DNA of 64,000 bases. Source: Trissonchulus latispiculum. Its lineage: Eukaryota; Nematoda; Enoplea; Enoplida; Ironidae. This document shows, piece after piece, positions 9,450 through 22,300 of the stretch. Every line of letters starts with the position of its first letter. Position 1 is the first letter of the stretch. The notes beneath the pieces were generated by a model. That model did not search any database. It was not told the origin of the DNA and worked only from the letters and a program-made list of their open reading frames with translations. The stretch is taken from assembly GCA_030248195.1 (NCBI GenBank), contig JASAND010005550.1:1-64000 (forward strand), read 5' to 3'. A program made the position numbers and the translations under genes.

Positions 9450-12400
9450 TGAATTTTATTTTCAGAAAGAATAATAAACTACTGCGCAAGATTTAAGTTT
9501 GAAACGAGTTAATGTTAACTCTCTGCCTTTCTGTAATCCACCAGAAGTATTCAAAGTCAGTCTTAAGTTTAACTGTACTCTACTCTGCTCTACTCTACTC
9601 GTTCATAAAAAGGGTCCCTGACTTGGTACTTCTCAAGCACAGAGTTCTAGAGAAGGGGATGACAGGAAATAGGAATGTCATGCCAACTTCACTGGGGGGG
9701 GGGAAGGGAGAATGACTTTCACAGACGAAAGGAAGACACTAAGGCCAATAGGTGTATCATATTTCCAAAGGAACTACGGGGAGGAAAAGCTTCAATTAGA
9801 AATGTAAGGCTAGCTTGACGATGATTAGAAAAATTCCTCTTCTGCAAACGGGGAAGACACCTGCCTGCCTTAGCTAGTGCCTGGCTTAACGACAGTTGTT
9901 CGGTCGGGGGATCAACTTTTCTGTTTACAACATTTAATCCCCCCTCCCAAAAGTTATAAACATTCTAAAGTCCCCCAGTCCGCCAGACGACACGAACCCC
10001 TGCTGGGGGGTTTAGAAATTTGGTGGACCACTTTGCAGGATTGAAGCTCTAAACTGGCATAAAAACAGAGAAATTGCAATTTATTGGAGGGATGAGAAGT
10101 AAACTGTTTATTTTTGCAGTCAGGAAATCAATTATATAAATGTTTTTATTTATTAGAAAGTCACTGACCAAAGATCTAAAGTCTGTGAAAAAATTCCAAC
10201 TTTAATTTTTTCTAAATTTTTATATTAAATTCCACGTTCACCTTCTGTAAAGTGCAAAGGTTACGTAACATTTTCTTATCCTCAAAAGCACACGGTAATT
10301 CTTGCTGGAACTTACATTGATTACGCAACAGCTATAAAGCTTTCAGCTTCTAACTTCAAAGACTCAAGCTACGATTGTTATTAACCATTAGCTTAAACTT
10401 TAATAACATGGAAACTTTTTCCGACCCAGTAATCATAGGGTGGCGATTTTCAAAGGACCGAAAACCAATTATTATCTCTGGGGTAAAGGATAATTACATG
10501 AAAGTTTAAACAAGGACTCTTACATCTATAAGCTTGGTTCTGAGGGAGGGGGAGAAAAAGCTCTTTGTATTATCCGATCATTTGAGAAAATTATAACAAG
10601 AAAAATAATTGTGGTGCAAAGTACATAGTCTTAAGATGGATTCTGTGGTTCTTGGGAGCCTTTTCGCGCAGCGAGTTATATAAACGAGTATATAAACTAA
10701 ACCATAAGTATGTAAATATAAACTAAATCTAAATGAAATCAGTATTAATACAGATAACCCTTTTAGCGTTCACAATTTTAAGCTTATAAAAAGTTATATA
10801 ACGTGGTGCCAGCTAAAAGCTCTTGCCCCAGGGGGATTTTTAGCATGGAATTTTTCCAAGAACTTTTAGCTCAAAATAGCCAAATCACGCTTATCAGGGG
10901 AGGGGAAAGGCAGAAAAACATTGACTGTTAATCTCAAAATAAAGAGTGCTCTTTAGAGTCCTAAAATTTCAAGAAAACAGAAACTCCAGAACTATAGAAA
11001 ATCTCAAGAATTCCTCACTGACAATTGCTTGAAACTTGAAATTCAATTTCTAATTTCAAAAATCAGATAATGTCTGCCTGGTTTGAAACACTGATTTCTT
11101 TTCACGATTAGGACAGAAATCGTGTGACAGTGAGGAATTGGGAGAAAATTGGAATTTAGAAATCTGTAAATTTTATGGAGTTTTCAGAAAAAATTCTGGG
11201 AAAACCTCAGAGTTACCGGCTTTTAACAGGTGATAAAAGCACCATTCTATCAAAAAGATATTTTATTTATTCCATTTGCTTTTATGGATCTATAAATGTC
11301 AAATGTCAGCTCGGGGCTGTACCCAGCATGATGTATGATCTTCCAAATAAGCCATAAAAGAAAATTAATATTTTCAAAAATTGACCGCGTTTCCAAGCCT
11401 TTATGGAACATAATTTTGATTTTTTCGTATTTTTAATATAAACATGAGTTCATTTGAACTTTGAAAGGTAAAAGTAAAAAGCAATATTAAAAAACGACAA
11501 AAACCCCTCCCCCTCCCCAATCTACAGGCTATGAGCCGAGAATAATTAGCTATGAGCCAAGAAAAATGCTGACCGTGTACATCCCTCATAAATCAAATGA
11601 AAAATTACAAAAAATGACAAATGAGCATCTATTTATATCAGAAGACATGCAGCAAAAATCCCTATAAATTTGTAATGAAAGTTATGTATTGAAAATAATC
11701 TACAGTCTAAATTATGATAAATTGCATACTGTAAGCTATATAAATGTTTTAAACAACAGTTCAAAAAAGTTCTATTAAAAGTGCCTGCTGGTGCCAAAGT
11801 GCATGTAAGCGAAAAAAGTTTCCACACAAAAGCTCGCGCTAACTCATGATTTAGTGCAGTGAAAGCGTAAAATATAGGCTGCATGGCTGATCTACAAAAA
11901 CCCTCAAATTGCAGTAAAATTTATACCTTTTTTCGAAAATACAATTGTAAAACATTTAATAGAAAACGTCCAAATTGCACAAAAAATATCAAATTTATGA
12001 TTTATGTGGGAGCTTTTGTGAGCCTGTGAGGTAAGGTTGACAACAATAAAATGTCTGACTGACGAACACAGTAATTTGTGTAGAATTATTGCATAAGTAT
12101 ATATATACAATATATAATATATGTGAAGCTGAATCACCCAGTTACTTAAGTATAAAATAAACAGAATATGTAAAATAGGAAAAGATGAGCCACGAAAAAA
12201 CACAAAATTAGCGTAATTTTATATGAAAAATGAGAATGCGCACTATATGAATATATTTAGTCGCATAAATAAACATTAAGGTACGTACATAACCATCACG
12301 TTTATATAAATATTAAGGTGTATACGTACGTACGTATGAGGTTAGCGTCTCCTTAAGTGTGTACATGAGTTGGGGCAGAGTTAGAGACAGAATAATTACT

Positions 12401-13224
12401 AATCTATTTTGTCAGTTTCTATTGTTGAAACCCAGAGCTGTTTCCCCAGAAAAGGGAAAATGGGGGGAAATTAGTGATTTTCCTTTCACAAAGACTGACC
12501 CCCTGATAAATTTTTCAGTAGATAGAGAAATACCATAAAGATAATTCGAGGGGGCGCCGCGAGGAAAGTACTTGATAAAAATATATATATATATATATTT
12601 GGTAATTTTAGCGAACTTCGTATGAAGAGTAAAATATACGTGAAGTAGAGAATATATTTACTAACTTGCCAAAATAAGCTTTATTTAAAGAAGTTTTGGG
12701 AGGGGGCTCGGAATACCTTTTTCATAATAAGGTTGTTTTTCCTGATTAATTTTTCATGATGTACCACGTGTGAGTGTTGCGCAGGGGAACATGCCGTATC
12801 CTAATCTAGAGTGACAACTCAATGACAATTTGGAATTTTGAATTCAAGCTCTAAAATTAGCGAAAATTCTCTAAAAATTAGTACGTACGTCTTTTAAATT
12901 TAACACACAGTGCGTTACACTTGTAAACATGACGCTGCGCTGTAAGGGGTGCTCGTGTAAAGTTTCAAAACTGGATTCATGTACTTCAACTAAATTCTCC
13001 TAAAGTGAAACTTTTTCTTTCCGTTGGGTTTCTGTCAATTTTCGAATGTTGACATTTTAAAAAGAAAACACGAAAATAGATTTTTAAAATTTCTACAAAC
13101 ATTTGATGAATTTAAAATTTGACAGGTTTGAAATTTTCAGTTAAATCTTAAAATAATATATAGATATTTGATCATCTTTTAAAATATTTTTTGTTTTCTA
13201 CTCCTTTTGAGATAAAAGACAAAA
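9450..13224. other. Gene-free AT-rich stretch
   Basis: No coding region I can support; all open frames are short and lack recognisable domains. Contents: a relic of the CTCTACTCTACTC MITE family at about 9566-9640, a TACGTACGTACG run near 12317-12336, and a short (AT)n at about 12582-12599. Confidence 0.6.
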
Positions 13225-13231
13225 TTACGTA

Positions 13232-15664
13232 GGCCCAAATCCGTTATCCGGCAGGTGCACAAATATTCATGCAAGGTGACTGCACAAGTTTAAAAGTTGT
13301 GCAGAATTTTATTTACAACTAAATAGTGCTACATTCATGACTTGCCTGTGAGCCTAAAGTTATGCAGGAACCGCTACCTGCAAGAACCTTTAAAGTCTTA
13401 AACCAAAATCCGGCAGGTACTGAATTGTCATTATGTTGTTTGCTCAATACAAAAGTTTCTTCATTCCCGAAGGGCCTTGTGCATTTCTGCACAAATGCCA
13501 CACCCAGTTGCGACATCTTCACTGATTCTGCACAACCTAACTTCTTCATTCCCGAAGGGCCTTGTGCATTTTTAAGAAAAGCCACGCCCCACAGCAAAGT
13601 CTTTCCTGATAGCTAGCAATCAAACATCTTCATTCCCGAAGGGCCTTATGCAATTTATAAAACCTAGTTAAGTTATGCTGCAGATAAGCCCCATCTTAAA
13701 TCTTTAACTGTGTCTGCCGCTAAGTATTTCAGCTACGTGCCAAGCTATCAATAGACCTGCCGGATTTTCCATATATGGAAAATCCGGCAGGTTTACGTGT
13801 TAAAGATAGGGGAAATAGTGCAAAATCTGCCGGATCTGGCAGGTAACATTTTTGCATCAAATTGAAGCTTCTTTGGTGCAGAAATGTAAAATCTGATGTT
13901 ATCTTCAATTTTAAACTATTTTCAGAACAGAAAGTCTCCAAAAATGGACCTGCCAGATCCGGCAGATTTTGCGCTATTTCTCCTATCTTTAGCATGTAAA
14001 CCTGCCGGATTTTCCATATATGGAAAATCCGGCAGGTCACTTTAAGTTCGAGTTTTACTTTTGAAGTGAACACAGAAGAAAGCTACAATATACTTCTTTC
14101 TGTATCTCAAGTTATTTGAAGAACCTGCCGGATTTTCCATATATGGAAAATCCGGCAGGTTTACGTGTTAAAGATAGGAGAAATAGTGCAAAATCTGCCG
14201 GATCTGGCAGGTAACATTTTTGCAGTAAATTGAAGCTTCTTTGATGCAGAAATGTACAACTTGATGTTGGCTTCAATTTTAAAGTATTTTCCGAACAGAA
14301 AGTCTCCAAAAATGGACCTGCCAGATCCGGCAGATTTTGCGCTATTTCTCCTATCTTTAGCATGTAAACCTGCCGGATTTTCCATATATGGAAAATCCGG
14401 CAGGTCACTTTAAGTTCGAGTTGCACTTTTGAAGTGAACACAGAAGAAAGCTACAATATACTTCTTTCTGTATCTCAAGTTATTTGAAGAACCTGCCGGA
14501 TTTTCCATATATGGAAAATCCGGCAGGTTTACGTGTTAAAGATAGGAGAAATAGTGCAAAATCTGCCGGATCTGGCAGGTAACATTTTTGCATTAAATTG
14601 AAGCTTCTTTGATGCAGAAATGTACAACTTGATGTTGGCTTCAATTTTAAAGTATTTTCCGAACAGAAAGTCTCCAAAAATGGACCTGCCAGATCCGGCA
14701 GATTTTGCACTATTTCTCCTATCTTTAGCATGTAAACCTGCCGGATTTTCCATATATGGAAAATCCGGCAGGTCACTTTAAGTTCGAGTTGCACTTTTGA
14801 AGTGAACACAGAAGAAAGCTACAATATACTTCTTTCTGTATCTCAAGTTATTTGAATAACCTGCCGGATTTTCCATATATGGAAAATCCGGCAGGTTTAC
14901 ATGCTAAAGATAGGAGAAATAGCGCAAAATCTGCCGGATCTGGCAGGTCCATTTTTGGAGACTTTCTGTTCTGAAAATAGTTTAAAATTGAAGATAACAT
15001 CAGATTTTACATTTCTGCACCAAAGAAGCTTCAATTTAATGCAAAAATGTTACCTGCCAGATCCGGCAGATTTTGCACTATTTCCCCTATCTTTAACACG
15101 TAAACCTGCCGGATTTTCCATATATGGAAAATCCGGCAGGTCTATTGATAGCATGGCACGTAGCTGAAATACTTAGCGGCAGACACAGTTAAAGATTTAA
15201 GATGGGGCTTATCTGCAGCATAACTTAACCAGGTTTTATAAATTGCATAAGGCCCTTCGGGAATGAAGATGTTTGATTGCTAGCTATCAGGAAAGACTTT
15301 GATGTGGGGCGTGGCTTTTCTTAAAAATGCACAAGGCCCTTCGGGAATGAAGAAGTTAGGTTGTGCAGAATCAGTGAAGATGTCGCAACTGGGTGTGGCA
15401 TTTGTGCAGAAATGCACAAGGCCCTTCGGGAATGAAGAAACTTTTGTATTGAGCAAACAACATAATGACAATTCAGTACCTGCCGGATTTTGGTTTAAGA
15501 CTTTAAAGGTTCTTGCAGGTAGCGGTTCCTGCATAACTTTAGGCTCACAGGCAAGTCATGAAAGTAGCACTATTTAGTTGTAAATTAAATTCTGCACAAA
15601 TTTAAAAGTTGTGCAAGTGCTCTGCACAAGGGTTTGTGCACCTGCCGGATAACGGATTTGGGCC
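13232..15664. mobile_element. Symmetrical foldback transposon with nested palindromes
   Basis: A 2,433-bp inverted-repeat element. The ends are GGCCCAAATCCGTTATCCGG and its complement, and the flanks carry a perfect 7-bp target duplication TTACGTA (13225-13231 and 15665-15671). The outer arms (13232-13754 and 15142-15664, 523 bp each) are near-identical reverse complements. Each contains three copies of a motif built on TTCATTCCCGAAGGGCCTT (about 13457, 13542 and 13629, and mirrored on the right). The core holds eight 38-bp palindromes. The open frames of 74-114 codons here are translations of these repeats in several frames and both strands, so none is called. No transposase is present, so movement would depend on an enzyme supplied in trans. 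A 7-bp duplication with long arms recalls Galileo-type elements of the P superfamily; that link is inference. Confidence 0.9.
13755..15141. repeat. Eight 38-bp perfect palindromes at alternating 245/123-bp spacing
   Basis: The palindrome has half-site ACCTGCCGGATTTTCCATA and starts at 13755, 14000, 14123, 14368, 14491, 14736, 14859 and 15104. Three 368-bp units run in direct orientation and the fourth core unit is inverted, so the eight palindromes are centred on 14448, exactly the midpoint of the whole element. Each 245-bp interval also contains an inner inverted pair, TGCCGGATCTGGCAGG and CCTGCCAGATCCGGCA, giving stems within stems. The three 123-bp spacers are in the same orientation. Confidence 0.95.
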
Positions 15665-15702
15665 TTACGTATGTTCAAATTTTTTTCTGCTTTGCCCAAT
15701 GT

Positions 15703-15757
15703 GCATATATATATATATATGTATATATATATTATATACATATATATATATATATAC
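15703..15757. repeat. (AT)n microsatellite
   Basis: Alternating AT/TA tract interrupted by GTAT and ACAT, just outside the right end of the large foldback element. Short open frames across it encode only Tyr-Ile repeats. Confidence 0.9.
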
Positions 15758-15759
15758 AG

Positions 15760-18660
15760 TGAATCGAAAATTTTGGATTTCGTGTTTCGTTTCCAAATGT
15801 ATAACCCAAGTTCCACTCTTCTTGCAATACTTTCTCTAAAAGTTCAGCAAAAAAATTAAAACTCCAAAATTAATTAGGTAAGTCTGTACTTCTGTATTCG
15901 ATAAAATTAAACAAGCCTTTACACCATGACAACCTGTCAGAATTAAACATAATAAAATTCAATCAACGTTTCTCAATGAAAAATAAACAGAAATACTCAT
16001 TTTAAAGGTATACAATTTTGTCTTGAAAATAGTATTGATAGACATACAGGGATGTACCTATTTATTTATTGTTAAGTGCAGACAAGGTCAGCTACAGAAC
16101 AAATGACAATTTAATCCCCCCAAAAATTCCCATAAAATTTTCAGGGGGCTTTTCTACAATCTCCATTCACCAATTGAAATCACACGTGCACAATTTTGAG
16201 GGGACAACTGCAATTAACTTCCATTAAATCTTCTAAAGAAATTTCAAGAGTCACGCGAAAATCCGCAATTTACAATTTTCTGCGCAAAAATTTTTCACCC
16301 CAGATGGGAAAATATTACGAAGGAAGGGAAATTTCACAGTTGTAAAATTACGTGACAATTGCAATTTCACATAAACTCTTCAGATTTGAATAGATTTGAG
16401 TAAACCAAATTTGTGAGAACTTAGAAATCTCGGAAAAAGAAATTTTCTCAAATGATGGTTGCAAAAATGATTTTGTTTGGGTGAGGCAATATGCAAATTA
16501 GCTTTGACTAAAACAGAAGCATTGATCAAGGATATAGAACCTTGTGGTCATTCTGCTCAAAACTCCAACGCACAGACGTTGAAAATTAAATTTTAATCGA
16601 AATGTTAAAATTGAAAAATTTTCTAATATGAGTTGAGTTGACAGTTTAGATTTTAATTTCAGAATCTATAATACGGAGCGACTATACGCAGTTCTCAAAT
16701 GAGATATATACCAAGAATGAGCAATATTTCAGCCAGAGCTGCTGTTTTTGAGTTAACTTGGCGAGATTTAACTAAAAATACCTTTCTAGCATCTTCGCAT
16801 GCTCAAGCCTAGGAGGAAAGCTGACCCAAAACCTATTCCTTACGAATTAAAGTCTGACCAAAAATGTGTGCAATGCTCGGAGCAGAGCATTGAATCCATC
16901 TGACTAGACGAGACCAAATATTCTAGTCAAATTGATACTGGAACTGGAATCCAGTCACAATTAGCCTTAGTCAGCTAATGCAGTTAGACTAGTGCTAATT
17001 GAAATGAGTGGGGAGGGAGAACCAAGAGAGTCTATACTAGTTCGTTAGGGCGTTGCTCATAATTAGTGCCTAAATTTCTTCCAAAATTAAATTTAGACAC
17101 AAAATTATGAAGTAAATCAGATTTTATCCTTGGTTCCCCCTATTACTCACTAATCAAGCAACGTTTCTGGCCGCTAAAGACTGCTAAAATTAAGCTAACA
17201 TTGTTAGCATAAACTTAAGCATGTGTGAGTCAGTATAAAAATACTAACAATATATATTATATTTTGTTCTGGAGAATTTGGAAAATATCGTGCGACTTAA
17301 ATAAAATAATAAAATATACAAATAATTAAAAGTTAGCTTTTTTGCAAGATTTGAGCGGGAATCGGAACCTGGATAAAAACTGTCCCGAGAAATTTGGGGG
17401 AAGGGTGCCTCCTGCAGTGAGCCAAAAAATCTTGCAAAATACCCGACATCAAATATATCACGTAAAATTAAAACAGTACATTAGCAATGAATTTTAGTTG
17501 AATGAAAAACAGAAATTTTGAAGGTAAGATTTTGGGAAAGATGGAAACTTTTGATATTTTAGTATATACCAACAGAACCCTATCTGCATTTATTGACATT
17601 TTATTATGGCGTGTTCATTTCCTTATCATTTTATCATCATTTCATTATTTTAAAATCATTTCTATATGCATTTGTTCGGGCTGGATTTTTAGAATCGATC
17701 GCAAAATTTTGTATTTTCTAATTTTTAGAGCCATAGTTCGACCGAAATTTAGCCAATTCCTAATTTTGTCTAACATTACCATCGTCTTATATTACGTAAT
17801 TGGCTGATTGTAATTTAATTCCAAAAGCGCAATTAAGCACTAAGCAGACTCCCGTTATGCAAATTATTTGATTTTCACCCGCCCCGTCGCACAGTGAGTC
17901 AATTTGGACTTAGGGACTAGGAAATCTAATTTACGAAAACCTAAGAAATTTGGGGACCAAAATTAAGATACAGACGAAATTTGATACTCTGTCTCCTTCA
18001 AATTAAAGCTTCCTCAGGACACAATTAACAGATATATATTAATTAATATTGAGCTATTATATATACATATGTATTTATTTCTGTTTTCTGAATTATTCTC
18101 GAGTTCTGTTTCCATGAAAAAATAAAACAATTTTAGGATCATGATCACTTAAAAACAATATTTCAAGAACATGAATGCTAGAAACTTTCACCTTTGAAAG
18201 ATAATAGCAATTTTAAAAAAAACTTAGTTTTACCTGAACTAATTTTCCGGAAAATCAGTTAGATCGAAAATGTTGAGAAAACATTCAGATTTTAATTTCC
18301 AACCAGATAATGACGAAGCAACAAAGAAGCCTGAAATAAAAATTGTTCATTACTGACATGATAATAAAATGAAATGCAAAGGTGAAACTAATTGTACAAA
18401 AGGTGAACAAAATTTAAAAACTATTACAAAAATAATTACAGATAGTGCTGATTTGTCAAATGTTAATCCAGATAATATTTAAATCTTCATTACTACGACT
18501 GAGGAACCTTAACCCTTTATGGGTTTCTATATCTCCTGAGATATGCAACTTTAACAGGCTGTGCTACGCTCCGCCTGTTGTCACAACCAATCATCTTTCA
18601 GCAAACAATAAACAAGACTGTGATTGGTTGAAATATGGTAGCAAGAGTGCATAATTGCAC
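15760..18660. other. Gene-free AT-rich stretch
   Basis: No open frame with recognisable content; the longest (17502-17807 +, 101 codons) is hydrophobic and AT-driven. A short inverted repeat CAACCAATCA...TGATTGGTTG lies at about 18585-18630, beside the next foldback element. Confidence 0.6.
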
Positions 18661-18668
18661 TATTATTA

Positions 18669-19324
18669 AGAAGAAGAGTAAGCCACTAGAGGGCTTCTCT
18701 TCACTGCATTGCGTAACGGTGCTCCGACCACAATACGCGAATGTTCCCCCGTTTGGGGGGGGGTCGACCAAATCGACATAGCATACCCCCCCTCCGTTTG
18801 GTGGGGGGGTATTCAAAAAGAGGTCCCCGTTTGGTGGGGGGGTAGCCAACAGCCAATCAGATTGCAGAAACCCCCCCTCCGTTTGGTGGGGGGTAGAGCA
18901 GAGGATTACGGTAGTTTTTGTTCTATTCGAAAATGGGTCCCCGTTTGGAGGGGGTCGCTCAAGCAGGCTAAGTTTTGCTCATTCTGATTGGCTGTTGGCG
19001 ATCTCCCAACGGGAACCTCTTTTTGTGACCCCCCCCCAAAACGGCAACCCCTTTTCCCTCCCCCCCACAAACGGGGGACCTCTTTTGTCGACCCCCCCCA
19101 AACGGGGACCCTTTTTCAAAAGCCAGAATCAGTCTGCTCTACCCCCCACCAAACGGGGAGGGGGTTTCTGCAATCTGATTGGCTGTTGCCTACCCCCCCA
19201 CCAAACGGGGAGGGGGTATGATTTGGCGACCCCCCCCCAAACGGGAGAACTTTCGCGTATTGTGGTCGGAGCACCGTTACGCAATGCCAAGAAGAGGAGC
19301 CCTCTAGTGGCTTACTCTTCTTCT
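18669..19324. mobile_element. Foldback element filled with CCCCGTTTGG motifs
   Basis: Inverted arms of about 85-90 bp run from AGAAGAAGAGTAAGCCACTA at the left to its complement at 19305-19324; both contain ACAATACGCGAA. The core repeats a motif of the form CCCCGTTTGGnGGGGG, forward in the left half and as CCCCCnCCAAACGGGG in the right half, so the whole element can fold. Copies of ccaatcag/ctgattgg occur between motifs. A truncated relative is at 1388-1740. The open frames across it are translations of the G/C runs. I could not resolve a target duplication. Confidence 0.85.
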
Positions 19325-19329
19325 AATAT

Positions 19330-22300
19330 ATAGAAGAAAATCATGGACTCTTGATGGTAGTCTGCTAAGAAATGCACCAATCTTACTAAATTACGGAGAG
19401 ATTATCGATGAGCATTCTGCAAGGTGGAAAACTGATTATTTATAGCATGATAATAAGAGCAAGAGAGAGGGATAAGCGGGCTAGAAAAATTCATGTGGGT
19501 ACGTCAATCATTGTTGTATCTGTGCATATGCATGAAAAAATTCGCCTCAAAATACACACTCAACTACATAGAAAAAAGAAGTAACACAAAGCGAGAGCAC
19601 TTCAAGCAGCAATTTGTATAGCACACTTTGTAGTAAAGGAGGGGAAGTATTGCGTAAACGTATTCGAGAAGACCCCCTACCGTTGGAAACTTGAAGTCTC
19701 GTAAGTAGTGTGTCTGTACTAAAAGTAAACAATTTTAGCTTAAAGACATGTCTATTACCACCTGTGCGCTAAATTGTCATTTCTTTGGCTAAGGGGGGGC
19801 TCCCCCAAAATTTCAGACCCACTTAGTAGGAATTCCATTTCTTTCTACTAGACTAAAAGCCCCAGGTCTTGTCAATATTTACTTTAGCAGTTGGACGTCT
19901 CCAAGCTACACAGTCAAATCACTTCAGCATACATGTAAACATGAAACTCAAAATGTCCTACAAAATACTTTTTATTTGAGGAAAGGTCGCCCCCTCTAAT
20001 TTTTTTCGGGGAAATCAAATTTAGGGGGACACTGATTTTTGATATTTTCTGATGCTGTGCGAAAAATCTACACTTTTGTTTTTGCAGTACAAACATTCAA
20101 AATTTTATTCTTCTTTTGCGAGTTGAGGGGGCGGAAAATCTGATTTGTCAAAATCGATGGAGGGGGGCTTGAAATTTGATATTTGAGTCAATATTGATGG
20201 AGCAAAGTATTTGCTAACAAGCTTTCTGGGATCGGTTATACAGTTTCCTACATTGTAGTAAATTCACTTCTGAATTGGGTGCGAGTTTTCATGCTGAAGA
20301 AAGAGATAAAATAAAATAAGTCATAAATAAGATAATAAATAAATAGCAAAATAAAAATCATGTTTATGTATCGCAAATCTGTTGAACTCAATGAAACTTC
20401 AAAATTATTGCACAAAATTCCTAGTATTAATATTAGCAAAGTATTCATACAACCCGATACTGAATTTGGTGAAAAATTTGATATTTTAGGCTCGAAAATT
20501 TAGATATTCGAGATTGAGATATTGAGATATTTAGCTTGGAATATCTTATTCCCAGATTCCAATTCAGTAAAAAGTGCGCTTCAAAGAAACTGCAACTTTT
20601 TTAGAAAACATACAAGCATATAGTTTTCATTGATTTTGAAATTGGGTGAAATTCGAATTCATAGAAAACAATTGTTTTCGAAAACACACTGTTTCATGCG
20701 ATCAGAAAAGCTTGGAACAATCCAGCAAATTCGCTAGAATTTAGCGATTTAGTTTAGCAGCAACCAACTGAAATTAGCCGCTATGAATCGCCGATTTAAT
20801 GGGAAGTCAAGCAAATAATTGGGCAGCAATTATGGCCCATAATTTGTCAAAAACTTCAAAGTGACCTGAAGAATTTTTAGGCAATCTGTCACACTAGGTG
20901 TAGTGAAACGTTAGTCAAAGTTACGCCACAGATTTACAACACAAAACACACAGTACCTTTGTAACTGAGGTTTAATTTAGCCAAGAAGAGCTCCAATAAA
21001 TCATTTGCACAAGTCAAAAATTGACATCAAACTACATACGAAAATGAAAAATTATCCACCACAAAACTACACAGCCAAACATACATACACACACAGATTG
21101 CACTATTACACACTTTGGGGGGAAATTGCAGTTGGCCTGCACTAAACGTTAGAGAACTTCTTGCAGACACTTAATAATTTCAACTGCACAATATCGAAAA
21201 CGAAGAATGAAAGTACTTCTAGAATGGGGGGGGCGAAAATAGTATTTAAAAAAGCCTCATTCAACACTGCATTTCAAGCGGAACTGTTTAGCTAGATATT
21301 TAGTTAGCTAGCCATTAGCTAAGTAAGCCAGTACTGTGAAAAATATATTGATCGTTTGCAGCGCTTATTTTGTAAAAATAAGAAACACGTTTGAAGGGGG
21401 GACTCCGCTAAATTCTGGACAAATTTTGAAGAGTCGTGCATTTTCACAACAGGTAAATGTTAAATTACTAGGCCCTGTCAACTTTAGACAACGTGTTACT
21501 TAAGCTCTTGCAAATTCTGCGCTCATTGCCTGTCAAGACGAGAAGTAATTTTGCAATGACATGTCACAGCGCATTAGCAAGACATGACTCAAATTTGGGG
21601 GGCGAAAAGGTTGCAAAGTTGCAAACTTCAAGAAATTTTTAAGTTATTTCACTTCAATTTTGTCATAAATAGCAGAGTTTGTGTTAAAATTTACCAGAAT
21701 TTCGACATTTCTACTTTTCAAAATTTGAAAATTTTTGAAAATTTTAAGATTTGAGTTAAAATTCAGTGTTCACCCCCCGAACTCATCAAATTTGACTTAA
21801 ACCTTCTGTTGTCACTAAGTGCAGTGACAATTTTTAAACGGCGCACATTCGCTAATACATAATGGTTGCGAGATTACGCAAAAACTCCTTTTTCACAGGG
21901 TGGCCGGCCAATTTGCCGAAAATTTGCGAAAAGCTAACTCGAAAATTATCGCAAAAAGTCGACAGACAAAATCGACCTCGACAAAATAACAACGAAAAAA
22001 CTACTGATGCAACAGATAAGTGACATTAAAATTCAGTATGCACATGTTACAGTACTTTTTAAAAATTTTTACTACTTTCGCTGAATTTTCCACAATTTAG
22101 AGATCATAAAATTTTTGTAAAAATTCAGAAAACCTTTAAATTTCCGTACAAATGCATTCGAAATTGACAGCCAACACTGACAAATCAAATTACCTGACAT
22201 AGCAATAAATTGCATTTCTTCAAAATTATAGAAATGTGTGTTTCATTAATTTCTACTGAAATAATTCATTTTGACAGTTTTAGTATCGTGCTAATTTCTT

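Noticed and set aside
13729..15167. Several 74-114-codon frames on both strands
   Set aside because: They are near-identical translations of the palindromic repeat units, occur in mirrored frames and have no domain.
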